This document shows, piece by piece, positions 6,764-13,546 of a DNA stretch of 13,546 bases (positions are counted from its first letter, which is position 1; every line of letters begins with the position of its first letter). The notes beneath the pieces are model-generated. The model was not told the origin of the DNA. It made no database searches and worked only from the letters and a program-made list of their open reading frames with translations. Source of the DNA: Rugosibacter sp. (GTDB taxonomy: Bacteria > Pseudomonadota > Gammaproteobacteria > Burkholderiales > Rhodocyclaceae); NCBI GenBank assembly GCA_023257495.1, contig JALRCC010000177.1, forward strand, positions 1 through 13,546, given 5' to 3'. Both the position numbers and the translations under genes were made by a program.

Positions 6764-7535
6764 GATTTTTCATAAAAAGCTTGAAGAAATTTTTCGTGGT
6801 CTCGCGGGCTAGTTCATCTAGCGGCATACCACGTAATTGCGCAACTTCCGCTGCCACATGACGCACCCAGGCAGGTTGATTAAGTTTGCCTCGATACGGA
6901 GCGGGAGCAAGATAAGGCGAATCTGTTTCTACAAGCAACCGGTCCAGCGGCACAAATGCAGCGACCTCTTTGACTTGTAGTGCTTTTTTAAATGTAACAA
7001 TGCCCGAAATCGAAATATGAAAACCCTGATCAAGCGCTAATCTAGCCACGTCGAGCGTTTCCGTAAAGCAGTGGAATACCCCCCCTGCTTCACCTGCATT
7101 TTCTTCACGAAGGATGCGCAACGTGTCATCTGCGGCTTCTCGGGTATGGATAATCAGAGGCTTGCGCGATGCTCTGGCCGCGCGGATATGCGTGCGAAAG
7201 CGCTCTCGCTGCCATTCCAGATCACCTTGCAGACGGTAATAATCCAAGCCGGTTTCACCAATGGCAACTATTTTAGGATGCTCGGCCAGACGCAAGAGGG
7301 TTTCTACGGTGGGCTCCTCACCCTGCTCTGTATCGGGGTGAACCCCAACGCCAGCGTAAAGATTGGGGAAGCGCTCAATAAGTGACAGCACGCCCGGAAA
7401 GCGTTCCAGGGTGACACCGGCGATCAGCGCCCAGCCGACGCCATGCTCTTGCATGGCAGCTAAATAGGTGGCTTCATTTCCTTGGAAATCGGGGAAATCA
7501 AGGTGGCAGTGAGAATCAACGAAGAGTTCACTCAT
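6756..7535 (-). CDS. TatD-family metal-dependent deoxyribonuclease (YcfH-like)
   Basis: TatD enzymes are two-metal amidohydrolase-fold hydrolases with DNase activity; the YcfH branch beside holB is the usual chromosomal copy. The 259 residues have the full metal-site set: DSHCHLDF with His9 and His11, GETGLDYY with Glu94, HTREA with His130, HCFTE with His155, and ETDSPYLAP with Asp205. The barrel ends with the conserved NFFKLF. The ATG lies 6 nt after the holB stop, and that gap plus flanking bases forms the palindrome ATGAATTCAT (7536-7545). No Shine-Dalgarno sequence is evident, so coupling to holB is likely. A pilZ-type gene often sits between holB and tatD in beta- and gammaproteobacteria; here it is absent. 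The product appears intact and soluble. Confidence 0.95.
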   Translation of the reverse strand: MSELFVDSHCHLDFPDFQGNEATYLAAMQEHGVGWALIAGVTLERFPGVLSLIERFPNLYAGVGVHPDTEQGEEPTVETLLRLAEHPKIVAIGETGLDYYRLQGDLEWQRERFRTHIRAARASRKPLIIHTREAADDTLRILREENAGEAGGVFHCFTETLDVARLALDQGFHISISGIVTFKKALQVKEVAAFVPLDRLLVETDSPYLAPAPYRGKLNQPAWVRHVAAEVAQLRGMPLDELARETTKNFFKLFMKNHE

Positions 7536-7541
7536 ATGAAT

Positions 7542-8660
7542 TCATTGCACGCGCACCGCCTGTAAATAGCGGATAGCGAGGGCCTCAAGAAATAATAACG
7601 GGTTCAGCGGATGTCGTGCGCTACGGCGAAACGCGTTGATTTCACGCCATCCAGAAAGCAATGCCACAGAATTCAGTGCGGCAATATTTTTGGGTCGTGG
7701 CCAACCACGGTGATAACGAACCTCGCCGGATGCTTTTTCCAAGGCTAAATCAAACAACCAGCATTGCAAACCTTCGACCAGGTTTTCCAGTCGAAATGCG
7801 TTTTCGGTTTTTGACTTGAGTAAGTTTTCCCAACGTGCAGCGAGTACAAGAGGGTCAGCAGGTGTGGATGCAAGACTGTCGATTAGGGCATCAATCGCCG
7901 CCAGCTGCCCCTCATTTTTCCATTGCATTACGCGCAAGGGGGCTCCGCCAGCAAGATCAAGATAACGCGCAGTTTTAGCATCCAGCCCCGCCTGCTTTAG
8001 CGACTGCGCGGCATCTTGGTCATTTGGTCGAGCGACCGGTACCAGGCGAGACCGGCTACGCAGGGTGGGTAGTAGTTTTTTTTGATTGCTTGAAATCAAT
8101 AGAAAATAAACACTTGGAGGTGGTTCTTCAAGTATCTTAAGAAGTGAATTGGTGGCAGGAAGTGTCATCTCTTCCGCATCAGTAATCAAGATGACACGGC
8201 GGGTATTGCGATGGCTGCCTATAAAGACAAAGTCTTCCAGGGCGCGAATTTGATCAATGCCAATACTGCTTGATGCTGTTTTTTTGGCTTTTTCCGTTAT
8301 TTTTTTACCCGCATCTTCTATCGCCTCTTCGGCTTCTTTTTCATCATCAGATGTAATTAGCCGAAAATCAGGATGCGTTCCGGATTCCATCCAGCGACAT
8401 GCCTCACACTCACCGCAAGCTTGCCTGACCGCTGTAACAGGTTTGCCAAGAGACTCGCACAACAAGATTGCAGCCAACTTTTCAGCCAACATGCGTTTGC
8501 CCACGCCACGCGGGCCAACAAATAGCAACGCATGGGGCAGGCGTTCAAATCCTTGAGCGAGCAAGGAGTCGATTATTTTATTATTAATAAAATAATCAGA
8601 TGGTTGAAATTGATTTCTCAAGTAATTTATTGATGATATTTGGCGGCTGATTGGCATCAA
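7542..8660 (-). CDS. holB: DNA polymerase III delta' subunit HolB
   Basis: HolB is the delta' wrench of the clamp loader that opens the beta clamp with DnaX and delta. Counting from the first in-frame start, visible features are [17 protein letters not shown] with the P-loop (49-56), four zinc-site Cys (68, 82, 85, 88; CGECEAC), a Lys/Glu-rich insert (107-132) common in betaproteobacteria, IGIDQIRAL (133-141), and [16 protein letters not shown] (173-188). The sensor SRC motif reads SRS (202-204): Cys is Ser by TCT. The start is uncertain. TTG at 8660 and ATG at 8657 lie over 60 nt inside tmk, with no Shine-Dalgarno sequence. TTG at 8621 is another choice. A perfect AT-rich inverted repeat lies where the family's N terminus should begin. 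An A8 run at 8083-8076 is a possible slippage site. It is co-transcribed with tmk and tatD. Confidence 0.92.
   Translation of the reverse strand: MMPISRQISSINYLRNQFQPSDYFINNKIIDSLLAQGFERLPHALLFVGPRGVGKRMLAEKLAAILLCESLGKPVTAVRQACGECEACRWMESGTHPDFRLITSDDEKEAEEAIEDAGKKITEKAKKTASSSIGIDQIRALEDFVFIGSHRNTRRVILITDAEEMTLPATNSLLKILEEPPPSVYFLLISSNQKKLLPTLRSRSRLVPVARPNDQDAAQSLKQAGLDAKTARYLDLAGGAPLRVMQWKNEGQLAAIDALIDSLASTPADPLVLAARWENLLKSKTENAFRLENLVEGLQCWLFDLALEKASGEVRYHRGWPRPKNIAALNSVALLSGWREINAFRRSARHPLNPLLFLEALAIRYLQAVRVQ
8571..8597. repeat. Perfect 12-bp AT-rich inverted repeat at the tmk/holB junction
   Basis: GATTATTTTATT (8571-8582) and AATAAAATAATC (8586-8597) are exact reverse complements separated by ATT. 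The repeat includes two bases of the tmk stop codon and lies in the first ~30 codons of the longest holB frame, where it encodes [10 protein letters not shown]. In RNA it would be a 12-bp hairpin, mostly A-U, placed to influence holB initiation or tmk mRNA stability. No T run follows it, so it is not an ordinary terminator. Confidence 0.85.
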
Positions 8661-9204
8661 TCAGGATGACACGATGTGGATTTTCTGTAGCAATGCGATG
8701 ATAAGCCGCACGCACACGCTCAAAAAATGCCGTCTGTTCTTGCTCAAACCGGTCTGGCTGGTTGCCGGTTTTGGCTAATCTTTCCTGGGCTGTTGCTACA
8801 GGAATATCAAAAATGAACGTGCGATTCGGCTGCAAATTTCCCAGCGTCCAATCTCGCAGCGAGGCAATTTTTTCCCAGGCAAGCCCTCGCCCTCCCCCTT
8901 GATAAGCAAAAGAGGCATCCACAAAACGATCACAAACCACCCAGGCACCACGTGCTAACGCAGGTTCAATCACTTGCGCAATGTGTTCGCGACGCGCTGC
9001 GAACATGAGCAGCGCTTCAGTTTCAAGATGCATCGGCTCAGTCAGCAGTAACTTGCGCAATTGCTCACCCAAGGGGGTACCACCCGGCTCGCGAGTGGCA
9101 ATAACCTCATGCCCCGATGCGCGCAAATGGTCCACCAGCCATGCGTGCTGGGTACTTTTGCCTGCACCATCAATCCCTTCGAAGGTAATAAATCGTCCCT
9201 GCAT
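8596..9204 (-). CDS. tmk: Thymidylate kinase
   Basis: Tmk phosphorylates dTMP to dTDP with ATP, an essential step toward dTTP in the cytosol. The 202 residues match the family length. The P-loop is [11 protein letters not shown] (8-18), [14 protein letters not shown] (37-50) binds substrate, CDRF (91-94) is the DR(Y/F/H) motif, YQGGGRGL (101-108) contacts the nucleotide, and [13 protein letters not shown] (142-154) is an E. coli-type LID with the catalytic arginines. The ATG at 9204 follows the mltG stop by 3 nt. The neighbours mltG upstream and holB downstream are the standard order in beta- and gammaproteobacteria. The C-terminal tail ([14 protein letters not shown]) is AT-rich in codon use and runs into the inverted repeat. 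Confidence 0.97.
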   Translation of the reverse strand: MQGRFITFEGIDGAGKSTQHAWLVDHLRASGHEVIATREPGGTPLGEQLRKLLLTEPMHLETEALLMFAARREHIAQVIEPALARGAWVVCDRFVDASFAYQGGGRGLAWEKIASLRDWTLGNLQPNRTFIFDIPVATAQERLAKTGNQPDRFEQEQTAFFERVRAAYHRIATENPHRVILIDANQPPNIINKLLEKSISTI

Positions 9205-9207
9205 GCT

Positions 9208-10212
9208 TTATTTTTGCCCTTTTTGGTATTTTGCTACCGCGTGATTGTGCTCTTCCAGCGTACGTGAAAACACGCTGGAACTATCCCCTTTAGCCACAAA
9301 ATAAACTTTATCACTTGGCGGTGGATGGGCAGCGGCACTTAGCGCGGCAAACCCTGGGGTAGCAATCGGCGTCGGCGGCAAACCGTGGCGAGTATAGGTA
9401 TTCCATGCGGTATCCGTTTTCAGGTCGATACGACGCAAGTTACCGTCAAAATGCTCGCGTAATCCGTAAATGACCGTAGGATCGGATTGTAACGGTATGC
9501 CCATACGCAATCGGTTGATGAAAACCGCTGCGATTTGCGGTCTATCGCTGGCTTGCCCTGTTTCTTTTTCAACCAGTGAGGCCAGGATTAAAAGCTCATA
9601 GGGTGTCTTTAGCGGCAGGCTTTGATCGCGAGCTTCCCAGGCCGCTGCCAGCTGGCGTTGCATCGCCTGGTAGGCGCGAGCCAATAAATGCAGATCACTG
9701 CTGCCTTTGTCAAACAGATAGGTATCCGGAAAAAAGAGCCCCTCAGGACTGGCTGATTTATTTAGCGGAACTGCGCCGATACGAGCAAGTAATTCGTTGT
9801 CAGACAATCCTGCGGAGTCATGAGCCAGCTCAGGTGTTACATTCAGTATGGCTCGAAACTCTTTGAATGTATGACCTTCTATAAGCACTACCTGACCTTG
9901 GCTGACATCACCCCGAGTCAGTTTATCGAGGATCTGCAGCGCAGTCGTTTGCCCGGTCACTTCATAGCTGCCGGTTTTGATTGTCGCGGCGCGACCCAAA
10001 ACGCGGCCCAATAATTCAAACTGCCAGGCAGGCAAATCAAAACCGGCGGATTCAACCACCTGGGCTGTGCGACGCAAACTGGCACCGGAAGGAACCGAAA
10101 ATGTCACAGACTCCGCAGAATGCGGCAATGGGCGCAGGGCAATCCAGGCAATGCCTCCAGCGCTGAGCAAGGCGAATAGCAGCAGCAATTTAAGCACACC
10201 AAGCACACGCAT
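9208..10212 (-). CDS. mltG: Endolytic peptidoglycan transglycosylase MltG
   Basis: MltG (YceG-like) cuts nascent glycan strands and is thought to end their polymerisation. The 334-residue protein has one N-terminal membrane anchor (about 7-26, LKLLLLFALLSAGGIAWIAL), a LysM-like region (about 34-105, with GSYEVTG), and the catalytic domain. There EGLFFPDTYLF (157-167), LASLVEKETG with the catalytic Glu215, RPQIAAVFINRLRMGIPLQSD (224-244), NTYTRHGLPPTPI (271-283) and YFVAKGD (304-310) are all present. The active domain should face the periplasm. It is the first gene of the leftward operon, and its ATG has no obvious Shine-Dalgarno sequence. It diverges from ygfZ across 97 bp. Confidence 0.96.
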   Translation of the reverse strand: MRVLGVLKLLLLFALLSAGGIAWIALRPLPHSAESVTFSVPSGASLRRTAQVVESAGFDLPAWQFELLGRVLGRAATIKTGSYEVTGQTTALQILDKLTRGDVSQGQVVLIEGHTFKEFRAILNVTPELAHDSAGLSDNELLARIGAVPLNKSASPEGLFFPDTYLFDKGSSDLHLLARAYQAMQRQLAAAWEARDQSLPLKTPYELLILASLVEKETGQASDRPQIAAVFINRLRMGIPLQSDPTVIYGLREHFDGNLRRIDLKTDTAWNTYTRHGLPPTPIATPGFAALSAAAHPPPSDKVYFVAKGDSSSVFSRTLEEHNHAVAKYQKGQK

Positions 10213-10309
10213 GAGGATTGAAATAATCGAAATAACAAACCAACCGAAACCGGAAAATTTTCGGCTGGAGCGCGATAATACACCCTCTCACACCTCACAT
10301 GGATGACGC
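10213..10309. promoter_or_regulatory. Divergent promoter region between mltG and ygfZ
   Basis: This 97-bp gap must hold the promoters of both divergent units. GATAAT (10274-10279) is a 5/6 match to the -10 box toward ygfZ, and the overlapping TATTAT on the other strand is a 5/6 match toward mltG. I see no convincing -35 for either. GAAAATTTTC (10253-10262) is a perfect palindrome inside a wider CCGAAA/TTTCGG dyad (10244-10264). The location follows from gene layout; the boxes are guesses. Confidence 0.4.
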
Positions 10310-11359
10310 ATGATGAATCAGGAATGGATGACTTTCCTTGCCGCTCAAGACTTGGCAGCGGATAGTGTCAAACCGGACAGTGTCGAAAAATTGGCACACA
10401 CCAGCCCGCTGGTCGCGGAACTTCAAGCTACACGCGATAGCGCTGTAATTACGCCACTGACAGATCTCGGCCTCATCCGTGCCAGGGGTGAAGATGCGGC
10501 CAATTTTTTGCAAAACCTGATGACCAATGATATTCAGGGCATCGCTGAGCAAAGTGCTCGCACCGCCGGATTTTGCACCGCCAAGGGACGCCTGCTGGCG
10601 ATTTTTCTGATCTGGCGCGAAGGCAATGATTACCTGCTCATGCTGCCCAGTGAGATTTTGCCCCCCCTACTCAAAAAACTCTCGATGTATGTGCTGCGCG
10701 CCAAGGTCAAGCTCACCGATGCCACCAATGAACGTGTTTTGGTCGGGGTTTCGGTTCCGGCCACCGTCTCGCCAGAGCCGACTTTTCTTGCCGAAACCCT
10801 TCCCGTTCAAGGCGTTGCCGCAACCGATGGCGGGCAAATCATTCGCCTTGACAGCACACGCTGGCTGCTGTCGCTTGAACCCGCCGCCGCTATCCGGCGC
10901 TGGCCGGAACTCACTGCGCATGCCAAAACCACCAGCCTTGCCGCCTGGCATCATCTGGAAATCGTCGCAGGGCAACCGCGCATCAGTGTTGCCACCCAGG
11001 AAGCCTTTGTGCCGCAAATGCTCAACATGGATCTCCCCGTCGTCGCGGGCGTAAGTTTCACCAAAGGCTGCTATCCGGGGCAGGAAATCGTCGCCCGCAC
11101 GCATTATCTGGGCAAGGTCAAACGACGCATGTTCCGCGCCAGCCTGCAAAATCCGGCCTCGCCCGGCACCCATGTCTATGCGCCCGAAACCGGCGATCAG
11201 CAATGCGGCGCGCTGGTCAGCGTCGCGCCCTCGCCGGCCGGCGGTTTTGAATGCCTGGTCAGCGTGCAGAGCAGCGCCGTCGCCGCAGGGGAAGTCCATC
11301 TGGGGGCACCGGATGGCGAGCGGCTGGGCTTTTTGCCCCTGCCCTACCCCATCGATTAA
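10310..11359 (+). CDS. ygfZ: tRNA-modifying protein YgfZ (folate-binding, Fe-S cluster support)
   Basis: YgfZ is a GcvT-fold, tetrahydrofolate-binding protein that supports iron-sulfur enzymes such as the tRNA methylthiotransferase MiaB. The hallmark KGCYPGQEIVARTHYLGKVKRR is found at 252-273, including Cys254. An aminomethyltransferase-like N-terminal half carries LIRARGEDAANFLQNLMTND (55-74) and ARTAGFCTAKGRLLAIFLIW (83-102). The 349 residues are typical of betaproteobacterial YgfZ proteins. The start ATG at 10310 is followed at once by a second ATG (10313), and GGA at 10301 is a weak RBS. From here rightward the sequence is noticeably richer in GC. The NRDE gene follows after 28 nt and is probably co-transcribed. 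Confidence 0.93.
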   Translation: MMNQEWMTFLAAQDLAADSVKPDSVEKLAHTSPLVAELQATRDSAVITPLTDLGLIRARGEDAANFLQNLMTNDIQGIAEQSARTAGFCTAKGRLLAIFLIWREGNDYLLMLPSEILPPLLKKLSMYVLRAKVKLTDATNERVLVGVSVPATVSPEPTFLAETLPVQGVAATDGGQIIRLDSTRWLLSLEPAAAIRRWPELTAHAKTTSLAAWHHLEIVAGQPRISVATQEAFVPQMLNMDLPVVAGVSFTKGCYPGQEIVARTHYLGKVKRRMFRASLQNPASPGTHVYAPETGDQQCGALVSVAPSPAGGFECLVSVQSSAVAAGEVHLGAPDGERLGFLPLPYPID

Positions 11360-11372
11360 AGATGCCAGTCGG

Positions 11373-11404
11373 TGTGCCTGATTCTCGATGTGCCTGATTC
11401 TCCT
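11373..11404. repeat. 16-bp-period tandem duplication over the NRDE gene start
   Basis: TGTGCCTGATTCTC is present at 11373-11386 and again at 11389-11402; counting the full 16-nt period, 14 of 16 positions match. Copy 2 contains the codons TGC CTG ATT CTC that follow the annotated ATG. Copy 1, with GTG at 11372, encodes the same V-C-L-I-L in another reading frame, which stops at 11500. Confidence 0.9.
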
Positions 11405-12152
11405 TGCCTGGCAGACCGACCCGGACTATCCGCTGGTTATTGCGGCGAATCGCGACGAGTTTTTTGCACGGCCGACTGCGCAAGCCGATTTCTGGGCTGA
11501 TGCACCGCAAGTGCTCGCCGGGCGGGATTTGCAGGCAGGTGGCTCCTGGCTGGGTATCACCCGCCAGGGCCGTTTTGCGGCACTGACCAACTACCGTGAC
11601 CCGGCGCAAAATCAGCGGCTGCCATCGCGTGGCGCATTGGTCGCCGATTTTTTGACGGGCAACGAAACGCCGGAAAATTATCTGGCGCGCATCGCTGCCA
11701 GCGGCATTCGCTACAACGGATACAACCTGCTGCTGGGCGATGACCAATCACTCTGGTGGGCATCGAACGTTGCCGGTGAAGCGCGGCCGCTGGCCTCCGG
11801 CATCTATGGCGTCTCCAACGACCTGCTCGATACGCCCTGGCCAAAAGTCGGCGCTGGCAAGACGGCGCTGACAGCAGCGCTCGACGGCCTGCCCGACGAC
11901 AGGCCGCTGTTCCACCTGCTACGGGACGACTTCATCCATCCCGACGAACACTTGCCCAACACCGGCATCCCGCAAGCCTGGGAACGCATGCTCTCGGCCG
12001 CCTTCGTCAAGTCGCCGGACTATGGCACGCGCAGCTCGACCGTGCTTTACCGGCAAAAAAATGGCTGGCTGACATTCGACGAGCAAACCTGGCTGACCGG
12101 CACCCAGCCGGGTTCACGCGCACGTTATCGCTGGCGTATTGGTATTGCATAG
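11388..12152 (+). CDS. NRDE family protein (TANGO2-like, transport and golgi organization 2 homologue)
   Basis: The 254-residue protein belongs to the NRDE/TANGO2 family. The N terminus MCLILLAW has the conserved Met-Cys start, AANRDEF (19-25) is the name-giving motif, then LAGRDLQAGGSWLGITRQGRFAALTNYRDP (43-72) and, near the end, YGTRSSTVL. The Cys at position 2 and the overall pattern resemble Ntn-hydrolase-like folds; animal TANGO2 has been linked to heme and lipid handling. The bacterial role is not settled. ATG at 11388 keeps the Met-Cys pattern, but no Shine-Dalgarno sequence precedes it, and a 16-bp tandem duplication covers the start. Its location just after ygfZ suggests co-transcription. 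It converges with modC, only 29 bp away. Confidence 0.92.
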   Translation: MCLILLAWQTDPDYPLVIAANRDEFFARPTAQADFWADAPQVLAGRDLQAGGSWLGITRQGRFAALTNYRDPAQNQRLPSRGALVADFLTGNETPENYLARIAASGIRYNGYNLLLGDDQSLWWASNVAGEARPLASGIYGVSNDLLDTPWPKVGAGKTALTAALDGLPDDRPLFHLLRDDFIHPDEHLPNTGIPQAWERMLSAAFVKSPDYGTRSSTVLYRQKNGWLTFDEQTWLTGTQPGSRARYRWRIGIA

Positions 12153-12181
12153 GCGCGCTGGATCACACGATCAATCCGGCA

Positions 12182-13270
12182 TTACTCGAGCAGCGCCACC
12201 GATTTGACCTGTACCCACAGCGTTTGTCCGACAGCGATGCCCATCGCGGCGACCGCACGCCGGGTCAGCCGCGCCAGCAGCACGGCCTCACCAACCTGAA
12301 CGCGGACCAGGGTGGCGCTGGGATGGTCATCATTCCCGATGGCATCCACGCGGCCTGGCAGGATGTTCTGAATACTGCTGATGCCGGGCCGCTCACGCGC
12401 CAGGCTCACGTCGCGCGCCAGCACGCGCACGCGCACCGGGCTGCCCACCGCGATGCCATGATCGGCCAGCCACAGGCTGCCACCGGCAAAATCAACCCGC
12501 GCCAGGTGCCATGCCGCATCCACCGCGGACACGGTGGCTTGCAGAATCGCTCCAGCATCCTCCCCGAGACGAACAGGCAGATCAAGCCGGGTCAGCGTTT
12601 CAGCGGGCGGGCCGTTGGCGATAACCCGCCCATCGTTCATGACGACCAGATGATCGGCCAATCGCGCCACTTCGTCGTGCGCATGGCTGACATAGAGGAC
12701 AGGCATGGCCAGTTCATCGCGCAGGCGCTCCAGATAAGGCAGTATCTCGTGTTTGCGCTCAAAATCCAGCGCGGCGAGCGGTTCGTCCATCAGCAGCAGT
12801 TTTGGCGCAGCCAGCAGTGCGCGGGCAATGGCCACCCGCTGGCGCTCGCCGCCGGATAGCCGTTCCGGCTTGCGCAGCAGCAGGTGGCCGATGCCCAGCA
12901 AGTCGGTGATGCTGCGCTGGTCAACCGGTGCGGCCTGGTGGCGTTGGCTTCTCCTCGCGCCGTAGGCAAGATTGTCCTGCACGGTCAGGTGGGGAAACAG
13001 GCTGGCTTCCTGAAAGACATAACCCAGAGCGCGGCGATGAACGGGCAGAAAGAAGCCGGGCTTCTGCCAGCATTCGCCATTCACCACGAGATGCCCTGCG
13101 CTGACTTTTTCCAAGCCTGCTATGCAGCGCAGCAGTGAGGTTTTGCCGGAACCCGATGGGCCGAATACCGCGGTGATGCCCCGCGCTGGCAGTTGCAAAT
13201 CGACGTCCAGCGAAAACGTGGAGGAAGCCGCGGCTGCATAGGTCAGCGAGAAGCGCGCTTCAATGCTCAA
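12182..13270 (-). CDS. modC: Molybdate ABC transporter ATP-binding protein ModC
   Basis: ModC is the ATPase of the ModABC molybdate importer, bound to ModB at the inner membrane. Counted from TTG at 13270 (362 residues, normal length), motifs are Walker A GPSGSGKT (37-44), Q-loop [10 protein letters not shown] (86-95), signature [16 protein letters not shown] (138-153), Walker B LLLMDEP (158-164), D-loop AALD, and H-loop SHAHDEV with His196. The C-terminal ~70 residues (about 292-362) form a TOBE/Mop molybdate-binding domain. The reading frame stays open to an earlier TTG at 13327. I prefer 13270 because it overlaps the modB stop by 4 nt (TTGA), has AAAGGCGG just upstream, and gives the usual MSIEARF-type beginning. 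Sulfate/thiosulfate specificity is less likely given the Mop-like tail. Confidence 0.93.
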   Translation of the reverse strand: MSIEARFSLTYAAAASSTFSLDVDLQLPARGITAVFGPSGSGKTSLLRCIAGLEKVSAGHLVVNGECWQKPGFFLPVHRRALGYVFQEASLFPHLTVQDNLAYGARRSQRHQAAPVDQRSITDLLGIGHLLLRKPERLSGGERQRVAIARALLAAPKLLLMDEPLAALDFERKHEILPYLERLRDELAMPVLYVSHAHDEVARLADHLVVMNDGRVIANGPPAETLTRLDLPVRLGEDAGAILQATVSAVDAAWHLARVDFAGGSLWLADHGIAVGSPVRVRVLARDVSLARERPGISSIQNILPGRVDAIGNDDHPSATLVRVQVGEAVLLARLTRRAVAAMGIAVGQTLWVQVKSVALLE

Positions 13271-13546
13271 TTGGCCGCCTTTCGGGAGGTCATCGGGTTG
13301 AAGCGGTAGAGCAGCAGCAACACGCAAAAGCTGAACAGCAGCAAACCGCCAGCGAGCCAGTGCGCCTGGGCGAATTCAAGCGCTTCGACATGGTCATAGA
13401 TTTGCACCGACATCACGCGGGTCTTGTCCGGGATATTGCCGCCAATCATCAGCACCACGCCGAATTCGCCGATGGTGTGCGCAAAACTCATCACCGCCGC
13501 CGTGATGAAGCCCGGTCGGGCGAGCGGCAAGGCGACGGTGAACAAA
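13267..13546 (-). CDS. modB: Molybdate ABC transporter permease ModB, C-terminal part (runs off the window)
   Basis: Only the last 92 or so residues are present; the frame is open to the window edge, so the real start lies outside. The fragment has the permease EAA-type loop, [15 protein letters not shown], which docks onto ModC, then [36 protein letters not shown], characteristic of ModB. A final membrane segment ([19 protein letters not shown]) and a short basic tail follow. The stop overlaps the modC TTG start by 4 nt. A modA gene would be expected further upstream, beyond the right edge. Confidence 0.94.
   Translation of the reverse strand, partial: LFTVALPLARPGFITAAVMSFAHTIGEFGVVLMIGGNIPDKTRVMSVQIYDHVEALEFAQAHWLAGGLLLFSFCVLLLLYRFNPMTSRKAAN

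Noticed and set aside
7536..7545. ATGAATTCAT palindrome between holB and tatD
   Set aside because: It is a 10-bp palindrome partly formed by the stop and start contexts. That size is common by chance and no further symmetry extends it.
10667..11299. 210-codon minus-strand open frame inside ygfZ
   Set aside because: It is antisense to the hallmark-bearing ygfZ frame, with low-complexity Gly/Asp/Ala composition and no family motif. It is a by-product of ygfZ codon bias.
12153..12181. Shared terminator between the converging NRDE gene and modC
   Set aside because: Only 4-bp stems (GGAT/ATCC, GATC/GATC) are found and no T run on either strand.
12224..12859. 211-codon open frame on the + strand inside modC
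   Set aside because: It is exactly antisense to a well-supported modC, in GC-rich DNA where stops are rare. Its product is repetitive Ala/Gln/His/Arg-rich with no recognisable motif and no RBS.
13268..13327. Longer ModC starting at 13327
   Set aside because: The extra 19 residues come from a region already coding the end of modB, do not resemble a ModC N terminus, and the TTG at 13270 has the 4-nt stop/start overlap plus a nearby RBS.
1..13546. Defence island, CRISPR array or biosynthetic cluster
   Set aside because: All sizeable genes are assigned to housekeeping or known families, and no spaced repeat array, toxin-antitoxin pair, nuclease-helicase set or synthase modules were seen.

Overview
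The window looks like ordinary bacterial chromosome, most likely from a betaproteobacterium (Nitrosomonadales-like orders fit best). I infer this from gene order and protein motifs, not from a search. The run era-recO-pdxJ-acpS-nagZ is a characteristic betaproteobacterial arrangement, and so is mltG-tmk-holB-tatD divergent from ygfZ. I see no rRNA, tRNA, CRISPR array, integrase or complete insertion sequence.

Layout. Positions 1-3611 (+) hold a tightly packed operon: the C-terminal part of Era (its first ~40 codons are not Era-like), RecO, PdxJ, AcpS and NagZ. The last four start within 4-nt stop/start overlaps or just after the preceding stop, which suggests translational coupling. Positions 3612-6154 are looser and more AT-rich. 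They carry two separately spaced + strand genes, an acetyl-CoA hydrolase/CoA-transferase and a DUF2189 membrane protein, with 110-180 bp gaps that contain short tandem duplications and imperfect repeats. Positions 6155-10212 (-) read, in transcription order, mltG, tmk, holB, tatD and a small exported ankyrin-repeat protein. This is one compact operon for cell-wall synthesis termination, dTMP synthesis, the clamp loader and a TatD nuclease. Positions 10310-12152 (+) hold ygfZ and an NRDE (TANGO2-like) gene. Positions 12182-13546 (-) hold modC and the 3' end of modB, the molybdate importer; modA is presumably beyond the window edge. GC content rises clearly from ygfZ rightwards and is lowest in the 5.2-6.8 kb stretch.

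Most genes are housekeeping. I found no convincing new multi-gene system. The observations worth a second look are local: a broken or chimeric era 5' end at the window edge; three short, perfect or nearly perfect tandem duplications (17, 15 and 16 bp period), one of which duplicates the start region of the NRDE gene out of frame; a perfect 12-bp AT-rich inverted repeat exactly at the tmk stop, where holB should begin; and, in holB, an in-frame A-AAA-AAA slippery run with a nearby -1-frame stop plus loss of the Cys of the clamp-loader SRC motif.
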